A DNA stretch of 64,000 nt from Hawksworthiomyces lignivorus. Taxonomy: Eukaryota; Ascomycota; Sordariomycetes; Ophiostomatales; Ophiostomataceae. The stretch lies in NCBI GenBank assembly GCA_002917075.1, contig NTMA01000083.1, positions 1 to 64,000 of the forward strand. Reading direction: 5' to 3'. Below, piece by piece: positions 36,407-46,319 of this stretch; within the stretch, counting starts at the first letter, position 1, and every line of letters begins with the position of its first letter. Position numbers and translations under genes: made by a program. A model generated the notes under the pieces. It was not told where the DNA came from. It made no database searches and saw only the letters and a list, made by a program, of their open reading frames with translations.

Positions 36407-37729
36407 CTATACGACCCCAATTGGCCGCGGTTTCCAGTCACCCTCATAGCGTGTCCAGCGTGGCCTCCGGGCTGGCCATTCCGGCTCTGGCTCTTGCTCT
36501 GGCTCGGGATCAGACTCGGCTTCAGCCATAGCCACGTCTTCAGAGTCTTCTCCTGCGTTCGCTTCGTCGTCTTTAGCTTTGCCATCTTCTTCATCTTCCG
36601 TGTTCTCGCTGTCTTCTTTTCTTTCTTCTTCGCCGTCATTGTCCTGTAGCCGTCGGTACTGCTCTAACCGGTCCTGGACCAGCTCATCCCGTATGGCGTC
36701 TAGATCTAGGTTCTCCATGGTCCAGCGCCCATTCGCAGCTTGTCCTTTCTTTCCATTGGATTTTCTTCCTTTTGGTTTGTGTCCTGTTGTCGAGCTTTGT
36801 AGAAGCATTTGGGAGAGCCGTATGCAGCGTATTTTTCTCTTGTAGAGCCTGCTTTCGTCGCCATCGCCGTCGACTTCCTCATCTTCCCCATCTTCTTCTT
36901 CCCATGGTTCTGCGTTGATCGCTGCCAGAGCGTCCAGGACCTGCGTCTCGCCCCACTGCTCTACATAAGAAGCAAGGTCGGCGTCGCTCGTGCTATCGAC
37001 AAGCGGAAGCAGCGCCGCCCGACACGCGGCACTCTTATCGCTTGGCAGCGAGCCCGCTACCGCGGCCGTGCGCTCTTCATCCTCGTCTGCGTCCGCACGA
37101 GCGTCCGCGTCCGCGGCAGGATCGTCACTGCCGCTCGGCCCGACATTTACCCAGTAGTACTGCCAGATCCATGCCAGGGCGCGACGGGCGGCGGCGCGCA
37201 GGCGGCTCAGCGACGGCAGCTGCTCGTGGGTGGCCTGGTGGCGCAGCTCCACGAAGGCGGCGGGCAGGCCGATGGTGCGCGCCAGGCCGTACATGCTGAG
37301 CTTGCGCGCGCGGTCCTGGTGGCCGTCGAGCAGGCCCGTGACGAAGCGGGCAAAGGCGGCCGCGTAGGCGGCGCGCGCGGCGTAGGCGGCCTCGGGCGAG
37401 GGCAGCAGCTGCGGCGGCGCCGCTGCCGCCGCCGTCGTCCCTTCACTGCTGCTGCTGCTGCTGCTGCTGCCGCTGCTGCCGCTGCCGGCGTCGCTCAGCA
37501 GCGCGGCCATCAGCAGCGCCGTAGACTCGACCATGTGCGGACAGTGGCCGCGCTGCATCCAGACGGACACCCGGCCCACTGCTGCGCGCTGAGCGGCCGC
37601 AGCGGCCGCGGCCGTCTTCTGCTCGTCGTGCCGCACGCCCGGCTGGGGAAACTGGTCCGGGTAGAACTCGCGGCGGACAGCGAGCAGCTCGCGGCGGTCC
37701 CGCCAGGGGGTGAAGACGTACTGGACCAT
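36407..37729 (-). CDS. LAS1: Pre-rRNA processing endoribonuclease Las1
   Basis: Nuclear HEPN-domain RNase that, with the Grc3 kinase, cleaves ITS2 during 60S subunit maturation. Predicted 440 aa, single exon. The N terminus [20 protein letters not shown] is typical of Las1. The HEPN nuclease motif RxxxxH is R163-H168 in [13 protein letters not shown], after a helix containing [11 protein letters not shown]. Between them lies a low-complexity insert rich in Ser and Ala; the Ser run is encoded by AGC repeats (CTG on the + strand near 37447-37470). The second half is a charged linker and an acidic tail ([12 protein letters not shown]), ending [16 protein letters not shown], another Las1 signature. 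It is divergent with ARG7. Confidence 0.93.
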   Translation of the reverse strand: MVQYVFTPWRDRRELLAVRREFYPDQFPQPGVRHDEQKTAAAAAAAQRAAVGRVSVWMQRGHCPHMVESTALLMAALLSDAGSGSSGSSSSSSSSEGTTAAAAAPPQLLPSPEAAYAARAAYAAAFARFVTGLLDGHQDRARKLSMYGLARTIGLPAAFVELRHQATHEQLPSLSRLRAAARRALAWIWQYYWVNVGPSGSDDPAADADARADADEDEERTAAVAGSLPSDKSAACRAALLPLVDSTSDADLASYVEQWGETQVLDALAAINAEPWEEEDGEDEEVDGDGDESRLYKRKIRCIRLSQMLLQSSTTGHKPKGRKSNGKKGQAANGRWTMENLDLDAIRDELVQDRLEQYRRLQDNDGEEERKEDSENTEDEEDGKAKDDEANAGEDSEDVAMAEAESDPEPEQEPEPEWPARRPRWTRYEGDWKPRPIGVV

Positions 37730-37886
37730 GAGCAGGCGAATACAGGCCTATTATCTAGCAAAAATAAGAAGATTCCAAAGCAAGATTCTTGTGTTGCCGT
37801 GGTGCTGGTTGCGAGGCGTGGGTTTTTGAGGCTGCGTGAATGAAATTTTACAGTGCAATGAAAATTTAGTGAGGCCCTACAGCAGG

Positions 37887-37926
37887 ATTTTACAGTGAGA
37901 GTTTACAGTGAGATTTTACAGTGAGA
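37887..37926. repeat. Tandem TTTACAGTGAGA repeat in the LAS1/ARG7 promoter
   Basis: Three near-identical units of about 13 bp stand head to tail (ending at 37900, 37913 and 37926). A diverged copy, TTTTACAGTGCAA, lies upstream at about 37847-37859. Confidence 0.85.
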
Positions 37927-38191
37927 CGCCAGCACTTGTAATCAAAGGAGCTCCTGCAGATGCTCAACAACGCAAGATCTCGACTAAAAATGAAGGGAAT
38001 ACTGCTCAGATCGATTCCATCTATGATATAGATCTATGTCAATATTCATCAATAGCTCAGCTTTACATTTTCTCCTCTGTGTCTCACACTGCAGCTTTGC
38101 GCTGTGGCCGATTTCACTGGTGCTTTTTTGCTGCACTTCTGCTGCACTAATTTTTTAATTTTTTTTTCCCGCCAAAACGCTGCATCCCACC

Positions 38192-38198
38192 TGACTCA
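38192..38198. promoter_or_regulatory. TGACTCA, Gcn4/CPC1-type site upstream of ARG7
   Basis: Exact match to the palindromic bZIP site bound by Gcn4/CPC1, 166 bp before the ARG7 start codon. Arginine biosynthetic genes are established targets of cross-pathway amino-acid control. Occupancy here is inferred. Confidence 0.6.
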
Positions 38199-38357
38199 CC
38201 AAAAAGTAACAGTCACACCAAACGACTCACAGCTTGACCTGATAAGGTCCACCATCCCCCCGGAATTGGCCTTTGCAAAGAGCTTTCAAACTCTTTTCAA
38301 CTTGCTTTTTGAGAAAATAAGGAATTGGCTTTCTATTTATTCCTTTCTTATTAGTCA

Positions 38358-40041
38358 ATGGCAAGCGCAGCGCAGGGAATGGCTTGGGGCCAGCGGGCTT
38401 CGGCCCCGATCTTGGGTTCCCTGGCGAAGGGTACGGGCAAGACGACAGCACAGCGGTCTATCGTCGCCCGGCCAAGGCAGCTTCGGCAGCCGCAGATTTC
38501 GTATGTAGTCTGCTCGTCCAGGAGCTACTCTGCTCCGGTCGGCAACTCTATCCCCGCAGCCAAGAAGAAGTACGTCCCAACCCGCGGCACATACCCGCAG
38601 GGGTTCCGGGCCGGTGGCGTGGTTGTCGGCGTAAAGCCCGGCAACACCACCAAGCCCGACTTGGCTCTGATTGTGTCCGACGTGCCGTGCGCTGCGGCTG
38701 CCGTGTTCACCAAGAACAAGTTCCAGGCAGCACCTGTGACGTTCAGCCGGGAGCTGCTGCGGCGGAGCAACAGCGCCGACAAGCAGACCGTGCAGGCCGT
38801 CCTCATCAACTCCGGGTGTGCCAACGCAGTCACGGGCAAGGGCGGCCTGGAAGATGCAGCCGCCATGGCCCATGCAGCAGACCAGTGCACCGGCAGCCCT
38901 GCAGACGGCACGATCGTCATGAGCACCGGTGTGATTGGACAGAGGTACGTTCTTCGTCTTTTTTTTTTTTTGTCAGATGTCTGTGGCAGAGAAACCGTGC
39001 TGACGCCGCGACCCGCAGGCTCCCCATCAAGAAGATCGTCGACAACGTGCCGACAGTGTTCCGCGCGCTAGGCAGCTCGCACGACCACTGGCTGACGTGC
39101 GCCAAGGCCATCTGCACCACGGACACCTTTCCCAAGCTGCTGTCGCGCACGTTTGCGCTGCCCTCGTCGCCGGGCGTCGAGTACCGCATCGCCGGCATGA
39201 CCAAGGGCGCCGGCATGATCCACCCCAACATGGCCACGCTGCTGGGCGTCATCGCCACGGACGCGCCGCTGGCGCAGGCCGGCCTGGCGCCGCTGCTGCG
39301 CCACGCCGTCGACCGCTCCTTTAACAGCATCACCATCGACGGCGACACCTCCACCAACGACACCGTCGCCCTGCTGGCCAACGGCGTGGCCGGCGGCGCC
39401 GCCGTGCCCGCCGACCCCTCCAGCCCCGACTACGCCGCCTTCCAGGCCGTGCTCACCGACTTCGCCGCCGCCCTCGCCCAGCTCGTCGTCCGCGACGGCG
39501 AGGGCGCCACCAAGTTCGTCACCATCCGCGTCGCCGAGGCCGCCTCGCCCGCCGCCGCCCGCCGCGTCGCCAGCACCATCGCCCGCTCTCCGCTCGTCAA
39601 GACCGCCCTCTACGGCAAGGACGCCAACTGGGGCCGCATCCTGTGCGCCACCGGCTACGCCCTGGTCAGCGAGCCCGGTGCCGAGCCCGACGCTGCCGCC
39701 GCCGCCGACGCCCTCGCCCAGGAGACCATCGCCCCCGCCGCCACCAACGTGTCCTTTATTCCCACCGACGGCTCCGCCGAGCTCAAGCTGCTCGTCGACG
39801 GCGAGCCCGAGGCCGTCGACGAGGCCCGCGCCGCCGAGATCCTCGAGCTCGAGGACCTCGAGATCCTGGTCCGCCTCGGCACCGGCAGCGCTGAGGCCAC
39901 CTACTGGACCTGCGACTTCAGCCACGAATATGTGTAAGTGTTTTTTTTTTTTTCTGTTCTGGTTCCTTTCTTGCTTTTGTCTTTCCATAGATACAATTCT
40001 AACGCCAAAATAGGACGATCAATGGAGACTACCGTACATGA
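38358..40041 (+). CDS. ARG7: Mitochondrial arginine biosynthesis bifunctional protein (glutamate N-acetyltransferase)
   Basis: Ornithine acetyltransferase/ArgJ-family enzyme. In the mitochondrial matrix it recycles the acetyl group from acetylornithine to glutamate, and some members also use acetyl-CoA. Predicted 509 aa from exons 38358-38944, 39019-39933 and 40014-40041. The last exon encodes only VTINGDYRT but is highly conserved in the family. The N-terminal 60 residues are basic and Ser/Ala-rich with almost no acidic residues, fitting a presequence. [29 protein letters not shown] and the self-processing site [12 protein letters not shown] are present; cleavage before T269 would give alpha and beta subunits with T269 as nucleophile. 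ATKFVTIRV and [13 protein letters not shown] complete the match. Very high GC3. Confidence 0.97.
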
Positions 40042-40258
40042 AATATCCGAGTTCTAGTTGGATGATGAATATATAGTGACGACGCCCAAGAGGCATATAA
40101 AGGCAGGGGAAATGGTCAGGCAAATTTTAAAAGGTTTTCACAGCAATTCATCGTCTTTAGGCCGGCGTATATCTCTATGAAACTAGATTCACATATATAG
40201 AGGTCTGCGCACTTTTGAATTTCATAATACATGCTGCGTAACAGGCCCCGGTGCCTCC

Positions 40259-43200
40259 CTATTCAACCCGTAGAAGGAAACTTGCGTCGTTGCGAATCAT
40301 CACGCGGTCCATATCCAAGAACTGGTTCCCCATCAGTATGTGCGACATAGCAGCAAACTCATCATCCTCGTCGATGCCGGGCTGCGGGTGCTGAGCATGC
40401 GGGTGTGGCGGCGGATGCATTTGGGGATGTCCAGGATGAGGCGCTTGAAGAGACGGGTGCTGGTGCTGTTGCTGCTGTGGATGCGGTTGCTGGTGGTGAT
40501 GCGGATGGCCGGCCATGCCCATGCCAAGCAGGGTGCCCGGCGAATTGCCATTCAGAGCCGCGCCGCCGCCGCTGTTTGGACTCATCACGTCTTGTGGCAT
40601 CATGCGCACGGCCGATGTCGTTGCCATGATCGGCCCCCGAGATGTTCCGTACGGCATCGGAATATGCGCCCCGGGTGAGATGGGCCCTCTTCCCGGCCCC
40701 TGTCCCGCCCCTGGTGCTTGGTGTGGAACAGGGCTGTTATGGATCCCGGCCATCTCGACGCCGCCTCCGTTGATGCTCGGACTCCGGAATCGACGGCCGG
40801 CGTTCTGTGAGTAGGAGTGGTTGTTGCCGCTGTTGCCGCTGTTATTGTTGCTGTTGCCATTCTGCCGCTGAAAGCTGTTCAGGCTGTAGAGGTTGGAGTC
40901 GGCGTAGGACGAGGGCGACGTAGACGACGACGAAGACGGCGTCTGGCCGGCAGATGAAAACGCAGACGTCGACGACGACAGCAGCGTGGACTCGCCTTCC
41001 GCGGGCTTCTTGATCAGCCCGTCGAGGCTCGGGGTGGCGAGCAGCTCGACGATCCCCGCCCCTGCGGCCATCGTCGCTGCCGCTGCCGCTGGTGCCGCTG
41101 CCGCCGCTGAGGAGCCGGCTACATCATTGACGCAGCGCATGTGCAGCTCGCGGAGCCGGACGGCGTACTGCGCAGCGAGGTCCGGCCGCGGCGCGCGGCG
41201 GCTTGCGGGCAGCGCCTTGTGGGAAGTGGCGAGGGGGTTGCGGCTCTCGCCGCCGCCGTCGCGGTGGTCGGCGTCGCCACCGCCCTCCGCGTCTGCGTCT
41301 GCCTCTCCCCTGTCCTGGTCCTCCTCCTCCTCCTCGTCCCGCACGCAGTATCCGTTCCACCGTGCCGAGATGTTGTCGAGGTTCTCTAGGAGGGCGAAAA
41401 ACTCGGGCGCCAGCCCGCCATCGTCATCGCTCGGTGCTGTCGGGCCGGTGTTGCTCCCCGCGCGCCAGTGCACCAGCAGGAACCGCGCGGCCACGAACAG
41501 GCAGAACGCGAACTGGCTGTTGACCAGCCCGCCCACGTAGCGCAGGTACTTCTGCGAGATGCACGCAATGTCCGCCGCCGCCTGCTGGCACGTCTCCGCG
41601 CTGCATGCGCTCGGCAGCTTGGCCAGTTCGCGCCAGCCCGCCGGCGGGTAGGCGATGTGCTGGTGGAGGAGGATCATGCTGGTAAAGTGGCTGGAAAGGA
41701 GGCCGGCGTCAGCAAAGGGAGAACAGGCGCCGCTGCTGCTGCTGCTGCAAGAGAGAGAGGGCACTCACCTGATGTGGCTCAGCGTCAGATTTGGGTCGAT
41801 CTTAAGCGACACGTGCCAGTCCGACCACTGCGGCGGCAGGTTCATCTTCCAGTGCACCAGCCGCAGGTCCAGCTCCTTGAAGCGCGTCAGCCACGCCGTG
41901 AACTCGGCCCGGTCGGCAAAGTCTGCCGGCTGCCGCAGGAAAAATGAGTGCACGTGGCTGAGCTGCTCCGTCGCCTCGATGCAGTACGCCACCGCTCCCA
42001 GCTTGTTGGCGTCGGCGCCGTCGCTATTGTTCGTGTTGGTGTTGGTGCTGCTGGCCGCGCCGGGGCTGTTGCCCGCGAGGTGGTGGCCCTGCAGGTGATG
42101 GAAGTGGTCCGACCGCGGCGACGGATGGACCACCGCCGCCGCCGACCCGCCGAACGCGCCCGTCGATGCCACGCTCGCCATCTTGCTCGTCCCTGCTCCG
42201 GGCGGCTTGTCCCAGAAAGCAAAGTAGGGCGTCACAGCAGGCTCTTCTCGAGCCCAAAAGCCGCCGCTGCAGGGTAGCCGGCGGTGGACGTCGCCTGATG
42301 TGAGGCTGGGATGCCAACTGCATATGTTAGAGAAGGAAACGTAATTTTTTTTTTTTTTGGTTTGCGACTGGGATGGAGTGCTATATGGATTACCCTGCTG
42401 AGACAGATGAGATGCGGTCTAGAAAGAACACGGCCCAGAAAATGCGCCGGCGCTCCTCGGACTCTGTCCAGTCGCGCGGCCTGGCGAACAGCGTCGTCGA
42501 CTGCAGCAGCGGCGGGCGCTGCTGCGCTTCGTCGTCCGGCTCGACTGTCAGCTGGAGAAATACGACCATGCGCGTGAGCGATGCCACGATCGGCCACGCC
42601 TTGGCGACCATGCCACTTCCCATCTACGCAGTCAGTTGGTCAGCAAAGACGAGCCAAAAGTTTGCCATTGTCGCCGCAAGCCAAGTAGAACTCACATAGT
42701 CGAAAGCCAAGAAGATCAACGCCTGCGTGTTCTCAAACGACAGCGCGTCCAGCGCGTTCCGCTGCACGGCACGGCGCGAGAGGCGGATCTGCTTCTCGAC
42801 CTGGGCAGTGGTGAGGCCGAAGGCGGTGAAGTCGACGTACTTGAGGGACATGGCGAGGAGGGCATGGAACAGGATAACGAGAGGCCGTGGCGGCTGTTGT
42901 TGGGTCCGGTGCTGGTGCCGGTGCCGCCGGCGCGGGCGCGGACGACCAGCAAAGTGTGCCATATCTTTCAGTTTAGCCCGGAACCGGGTAGGGTGCAGAA
43001 TAGGCACCCAGTGGTGCACCGTCTGGAAGTGCGCCTCCACGACGGCCTCGAGCAGGGGGAGGGCCGGCAAGGGCGGGATCCAGGCGTGGTCGCCATAGTC
43101 GCTGCCGCTGTCGTCGCCGTCGATGTCGTTGGTGTCGCTGCCACCGTCGTCGTCACGGTCGGTCTCGAAAGGAGGCGGATCGAGGAATAAATATTGCGTC

Positions 43201-44043
43201 GGGCCGCCGTCCGCTTCCGATTCCACGTGCCTCCGCTTGCGTGGCCCATTGCCGTTGTCGTTTGCTGAGTTCAGCGGTGGCCGTGATGCAGAACCGGCCG
43301 TGAGTGGCGGCGGCGAATCATGCAGGGCTGATGGACTTGGGTGTTGTTGCTGTTGTTGCTGCTGAATAGGAGTGGCTATCGGCTGGCCGCTGCTCTCGGC
43401 GACTGAAAAAGATGAAGATGACGGATGTGTTGGTGTAAACGGCGTTAGCTGGCCGCGAATTTGATCTATATCAAGGTCAAGAAAAGCTAGATGCGGCTTC
43501 TTGTTGCCTGTGCTGTCCAAGAACATTTTCTCCAAGACATCTACAACGAATCAGACTTGCAGTTCTTTCGGTCATATCAGAGAAGAGGGAGATGGTATGA
43601 CATACCCAGACGACGGCTCAGAGCATCGACCACACCGGCTTTGAGGCCTGGCTTCTGTTTTGACACGTAGAGACATTCGCAGCCTAATGTCGCAAAGCTT
43701 CATAAGTTTCTTGTCCTACCTTGCAAGAAAAGACGTAAAACTAACCTAGTCGGAGGCACTGCGAGCAGCTCGGCGTCTCCCGAGAGCATCGGGACTTCCT
43801 CTTCCTACATGACAGACACGCCGGAAGGTCGTCCGGTGGTGGTGTGCCGTCGTCTTCGGCTCCGGCGTAGGAGCCAGCTCTTCCTCCTGAAGCTGGTGCT
43901 CCAGCGGCCGGCCCTGTAGGCGCAGCTATAATTGCTGCTGTCGGTGGACCAGCACCGCGCATGATGGCAGTGGGAGCCGGTCTTGGCGAAGATAAATTGG
44001 CTCCATGCCCGTCCATGCTGCTGCTGGGAATTACTCTTCTCAC
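40259..44043 (-). CDS. Zn2Cys6 fungal transcription factor
   Basis: Predicted nuclear regulator of 1143 aa (1134 if the second in-frame ATG at 44016 is used). Exons (minus) are 44043-43746, 43683-43606, 43540-42696, 42623-42394, 42317-41769 and 41690-40259. The binuclear zinc cluster is [19 protein letters not shown] plus SQCLRLGCEC, split by the first intron. Its spacing is C-x2-C-x6-C-x6-C-x2-C-x6-C. A fungal-specific regulatory domain follows, from about [20 protein letters not shown], with the hallmark [19 protein letters not shown] and later [10 protein letters not shown] Gln run lies before it. The C-terminal third is Asn-, Gln-, His- and Pro-rich, typical of activation regions. The target is unknown. 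It lies just downstream of a transporter gene on the same strand. Confidence 0.9.
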
Positions 44044-44693
44044 AGAACAAGCACGAGAATAAAAATCAAAGAGCTCCCATACTGGAGAGGAGAGCCGCTA
44101 CAGAATGTCTCGTACTGTTCTAAAATGCGGAGGCATCTTTCCACATTTAACAGAGCTTCTCCAACTGTCAGACCGGGGAGGGGGGAGACAGGACCCCGTA
44201 TTGGTGGCATTTTTGTGTTAGTCCGTGTTAGTGGACCCCGGTCTAGCGTAGTCGTAAGTATTCTCCCGGGGTTTGGCCATTTTGCAGCACGACTGCCGTA
44301 GAGGTGGTGTGTACCCCTACAGTGCAACGCCAATGTATGTATGACACTGTCGGTGTCAACTCGGTTGTAAATGGGTTCACTCGTTCGGTCCTTTAAGGCT
44401 TCTGACGACGGGGAAAGGATTCGGCTGGGGAAGAGAGTTATCAGCATGGCGAAAACAAAATTCATTTTGGCCTACTTTACTTTTAATAAGTAACTAATTA
44501 TATACGCTGACCTCTTGCTAAAACAATCATAAATTATCCACAGAGAAAATAAAAGCCATGTTTGCATGGATACCTGGGGGGGATTACAAGAAGCCTCATA
44601 TCAAAGCTACTACGTATACAGCATTTGCCATCCTCCCAGTATATTTTGGGGCACAATCTGGAGCAGAGAGGTGTATTATGTACATGTAAAAAA
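44044..44693. other. Intergenic between sugar transporter and Zn2Cys6 factor
   Basis: 650 bp, downstream of the transporter and upstream of the transcription factor, both on the minus strand. No gene; it presumably includes the promoter of the factor. Confidence 0.6.
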
Positions 44694-46319
44694 TCAGGCT
44701 TTCTCCGTGATACCCTCGGTCTCCTCCGCTGCCGTAGTCTGGCGCTGCTTAGTCGTGGCGTTGTTATCGGTCTTCTCGCGGTCCTCCACGGCCGTGGCGG
44801 CGCCAAACTCCTGGTCGCCGCCGATCTTGCCATCGGGGACGGCCGAGGGACCATCGAACAGCTGGGCCACCTCTTCGAGCGAGAGGTTCTTGGTCTCCGG
44901 GTACCAGAAGTAGATGATGACAAAGTTGCTGACGAGCACGCAGCACCAGACGATGTAGTACTTCCAGCCGATGGCGCCGAGGCCGACGGGGTTGGTGTAG
45001 CCGCTGAAGATGTTGGCGGCGGCGTCGCACAGGCTGGACAGCACAAAGGCCTTGGCGCGCAGCTCGTAGGGGGCGATCTCGGCCACGTACGAGTTGAGCA
45101 TGCAGCCGGGCATCTTGTAGAACATGCCGAAGAGGAAGGTCGCGAAGAGGGTGGTGCGGCTCAGGTTGTGGTTGCTGTAGCCGATGCCGGTGTTGACGCC
45201 GGTGCAGACGGTCAGCAGCAAGAAGGCGACAAACATGCCGCTCATGCCGACCAGCCACATGGGCCGGCGGCCCATGCGGTCGACAAAGAGCGACCACAGG
45301 TTGCCCCAGACCCAGCCGTTGATGGTGATGCCGCCGTTGAGCTCGAGCTGGGTCTTGGAGTCGGTGATGCCGATGGAGTTGAAGACCAGGTGGATGTAGT
45401 AGCTGATCAGCGCGTTGCCGCACCACTGAATGATGAAGCCGGACGTGACGATGATGAAGAGGCGGTAGCGGTTGGCGGGCGTGCGGATCCACTCGGCCCA
45501 CGAGCTGCGCGACTGCGCCTTCTCGGCCTCGATGGCCGCCTCGATCTCGGCTACCTCGTACTGCAGCAGCTGCGACGACTCGTCGCCCTCGGCGTGGTAC
45601 TTGGCCAGGATGCGGTAGGCCTCCTGGTGGCGGTTCTGGTGGATCAGCCACCGGGGCGACTCGGGCATCGCAAAGGCCATGACCAGCTGGAACACGGACG
45701 ACATCGCCTGCAGCAGCGACGGCAGGCGCCACGCCCAGGAGCCGCCGATGAACGCGGTGCCGTACGTGATCCACGCCGCCATGATCTGGCCCAGCGAGCC
45801 CGTCGTGTTCTGCACGCCGATCACGGTGGTGCGCTGCGCCGGGTGCGCCAGCTCCGACGCCAGCACGGGGCAGGCCGTGCCCTGGATGGTGTTGCCGAAG
45901 CCGATCAGCACGCGCGCCACCACGAACATGGGGTAGTTGACCGCGGCCGTCTGCAGCGCGACGCCCACCAGCAGGATCGCCGAGCCGATGGCGATGGGCC
46001 AGCGCCGGCCCAGGCGCTGCATCAGCGTCGCGCTGAAGAGCAGCGCCGCCAGCTGGCCGTAGCGTGTGCCGTTGGTGATGGTCCCGAGCCGGGTGCCCTT
46101 GGGGTGGCCCATGTAGTCCTGCCAGCTGTCCAGGGACTGCAGGCCGTTGAGCATGGAGCCGTCGTAGCCGTTCGTGACGTCGCAGACGATGCAGCCAAGC
46201 AGCAGGATGTTGAGCATGCGAAGATTGGGGTAGTGCCACCAGAAGCGGTCGCGCTTGTCGGTGTCATGCAGCACGACGCCGTGGACGCCACGGACGCCGG
46301 ACTTGTCGACGTGGAACAT
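44694..46319 (-). CDS. Sugar-porter family MFS transporter (hexose/disaccharide permease-like)
   Basis: Twelve-helix plasma-membrane sugar:H+ symporter, predicted 541 aa, single exon. The sugar-porter signatures are in order: NGYDGSMLNGLQ in helix 1, MQRLGRRWPIAIG, AMPESPRWLIHQNR before the central loop, DRMGRRPMWLVG, and FWYPETKNLSLEEVAQLFDG after helix 12. The usual R-x-G-R-R and PETK motifs are intact. The N-terminal tail of about 30 residues and the Thr/Glu-rich C-terminal tail are cytosolic. It resembles the fungal lactose/hexose permease subgroup, but the substrate cannot be assigned from sequence. The start is the only ATG before helix 1 that keeps a normal-length N terminus. Confidence 0.93.
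   Translation of the reverse strand: MFHVDKSGVRGVHGVVLHDTDKRDRFWWHYPNLRMLNILLLGCIVCDVTNGYDGSMLNGLQSLDSWQDYMGHPKGTRLGTITNGTRYGQLAALLFSATLMQRLGRRWPIAIGSAILLVGVALQTAAVNYPMFVVARVLIGFGNTIQGTACPVLASELAHPAQRTTVIGVQNTTGSLGQIMAAWITYGTAFIGGSWAWRLPSLLQAMSSVFQLVMAFAMPESPRWLIHQNRHQEAYRILAKYHAEGDESSQLLQYEVAEIEAAIEAEKAQSRSSWAEWIRTPANRYRLFIIVTSGFIIQWCGNALISYYIHLVFNSIGITDSKTQLELNGGITINGWVWGNLWSLFVDRMGRRPMWLVGMSGMFVAFLLLTVCTGVNTGIGYSNHNLSRTTLFATFLFGMFYKMPGCMLNSYVAEIAPYELRAKAFVLSSLCDAAANIFSGYTNPVGLGAIGWKYYIVWCCVLVSNFVIIYFWYPETKNLSLEEVAQLFDGPSAVPDGKIGGDQEFGAATAVEDREKTDNNATTKQRQTTAAEETEGITEKA

Larger units (their letters stand above)
37730..38357. promoter_or_regulatory. Bidirectional promoter between LAS1 (-) and ARG7 (+)
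   Basis: 628 bp between start codons. It holds three adjacent copies of a TTTACAGTGAGA-type repeat (37887-37926) and a perfect TGACTCA site (38192-38198). A second imperfect CGACTCA occurs at 38223. It probably drives both genes. Confidence 0.65.

Noticed and set aside
39068..39988. 306-codon minus-strand frame opposite ARG7
   Set aside because: Gly/Asp/Val-rich antisense shadow of ARG7 exon 2.
42232..42597. Apparent stop inside the Zn2Cys6 factor after the LDRISSVS segment
   Set aside because: Choosing the donor one base later (gcagg|gtaatc) restores the frame into [16 protein letters not shown], the expected domain sequence, so the gene is not broken.
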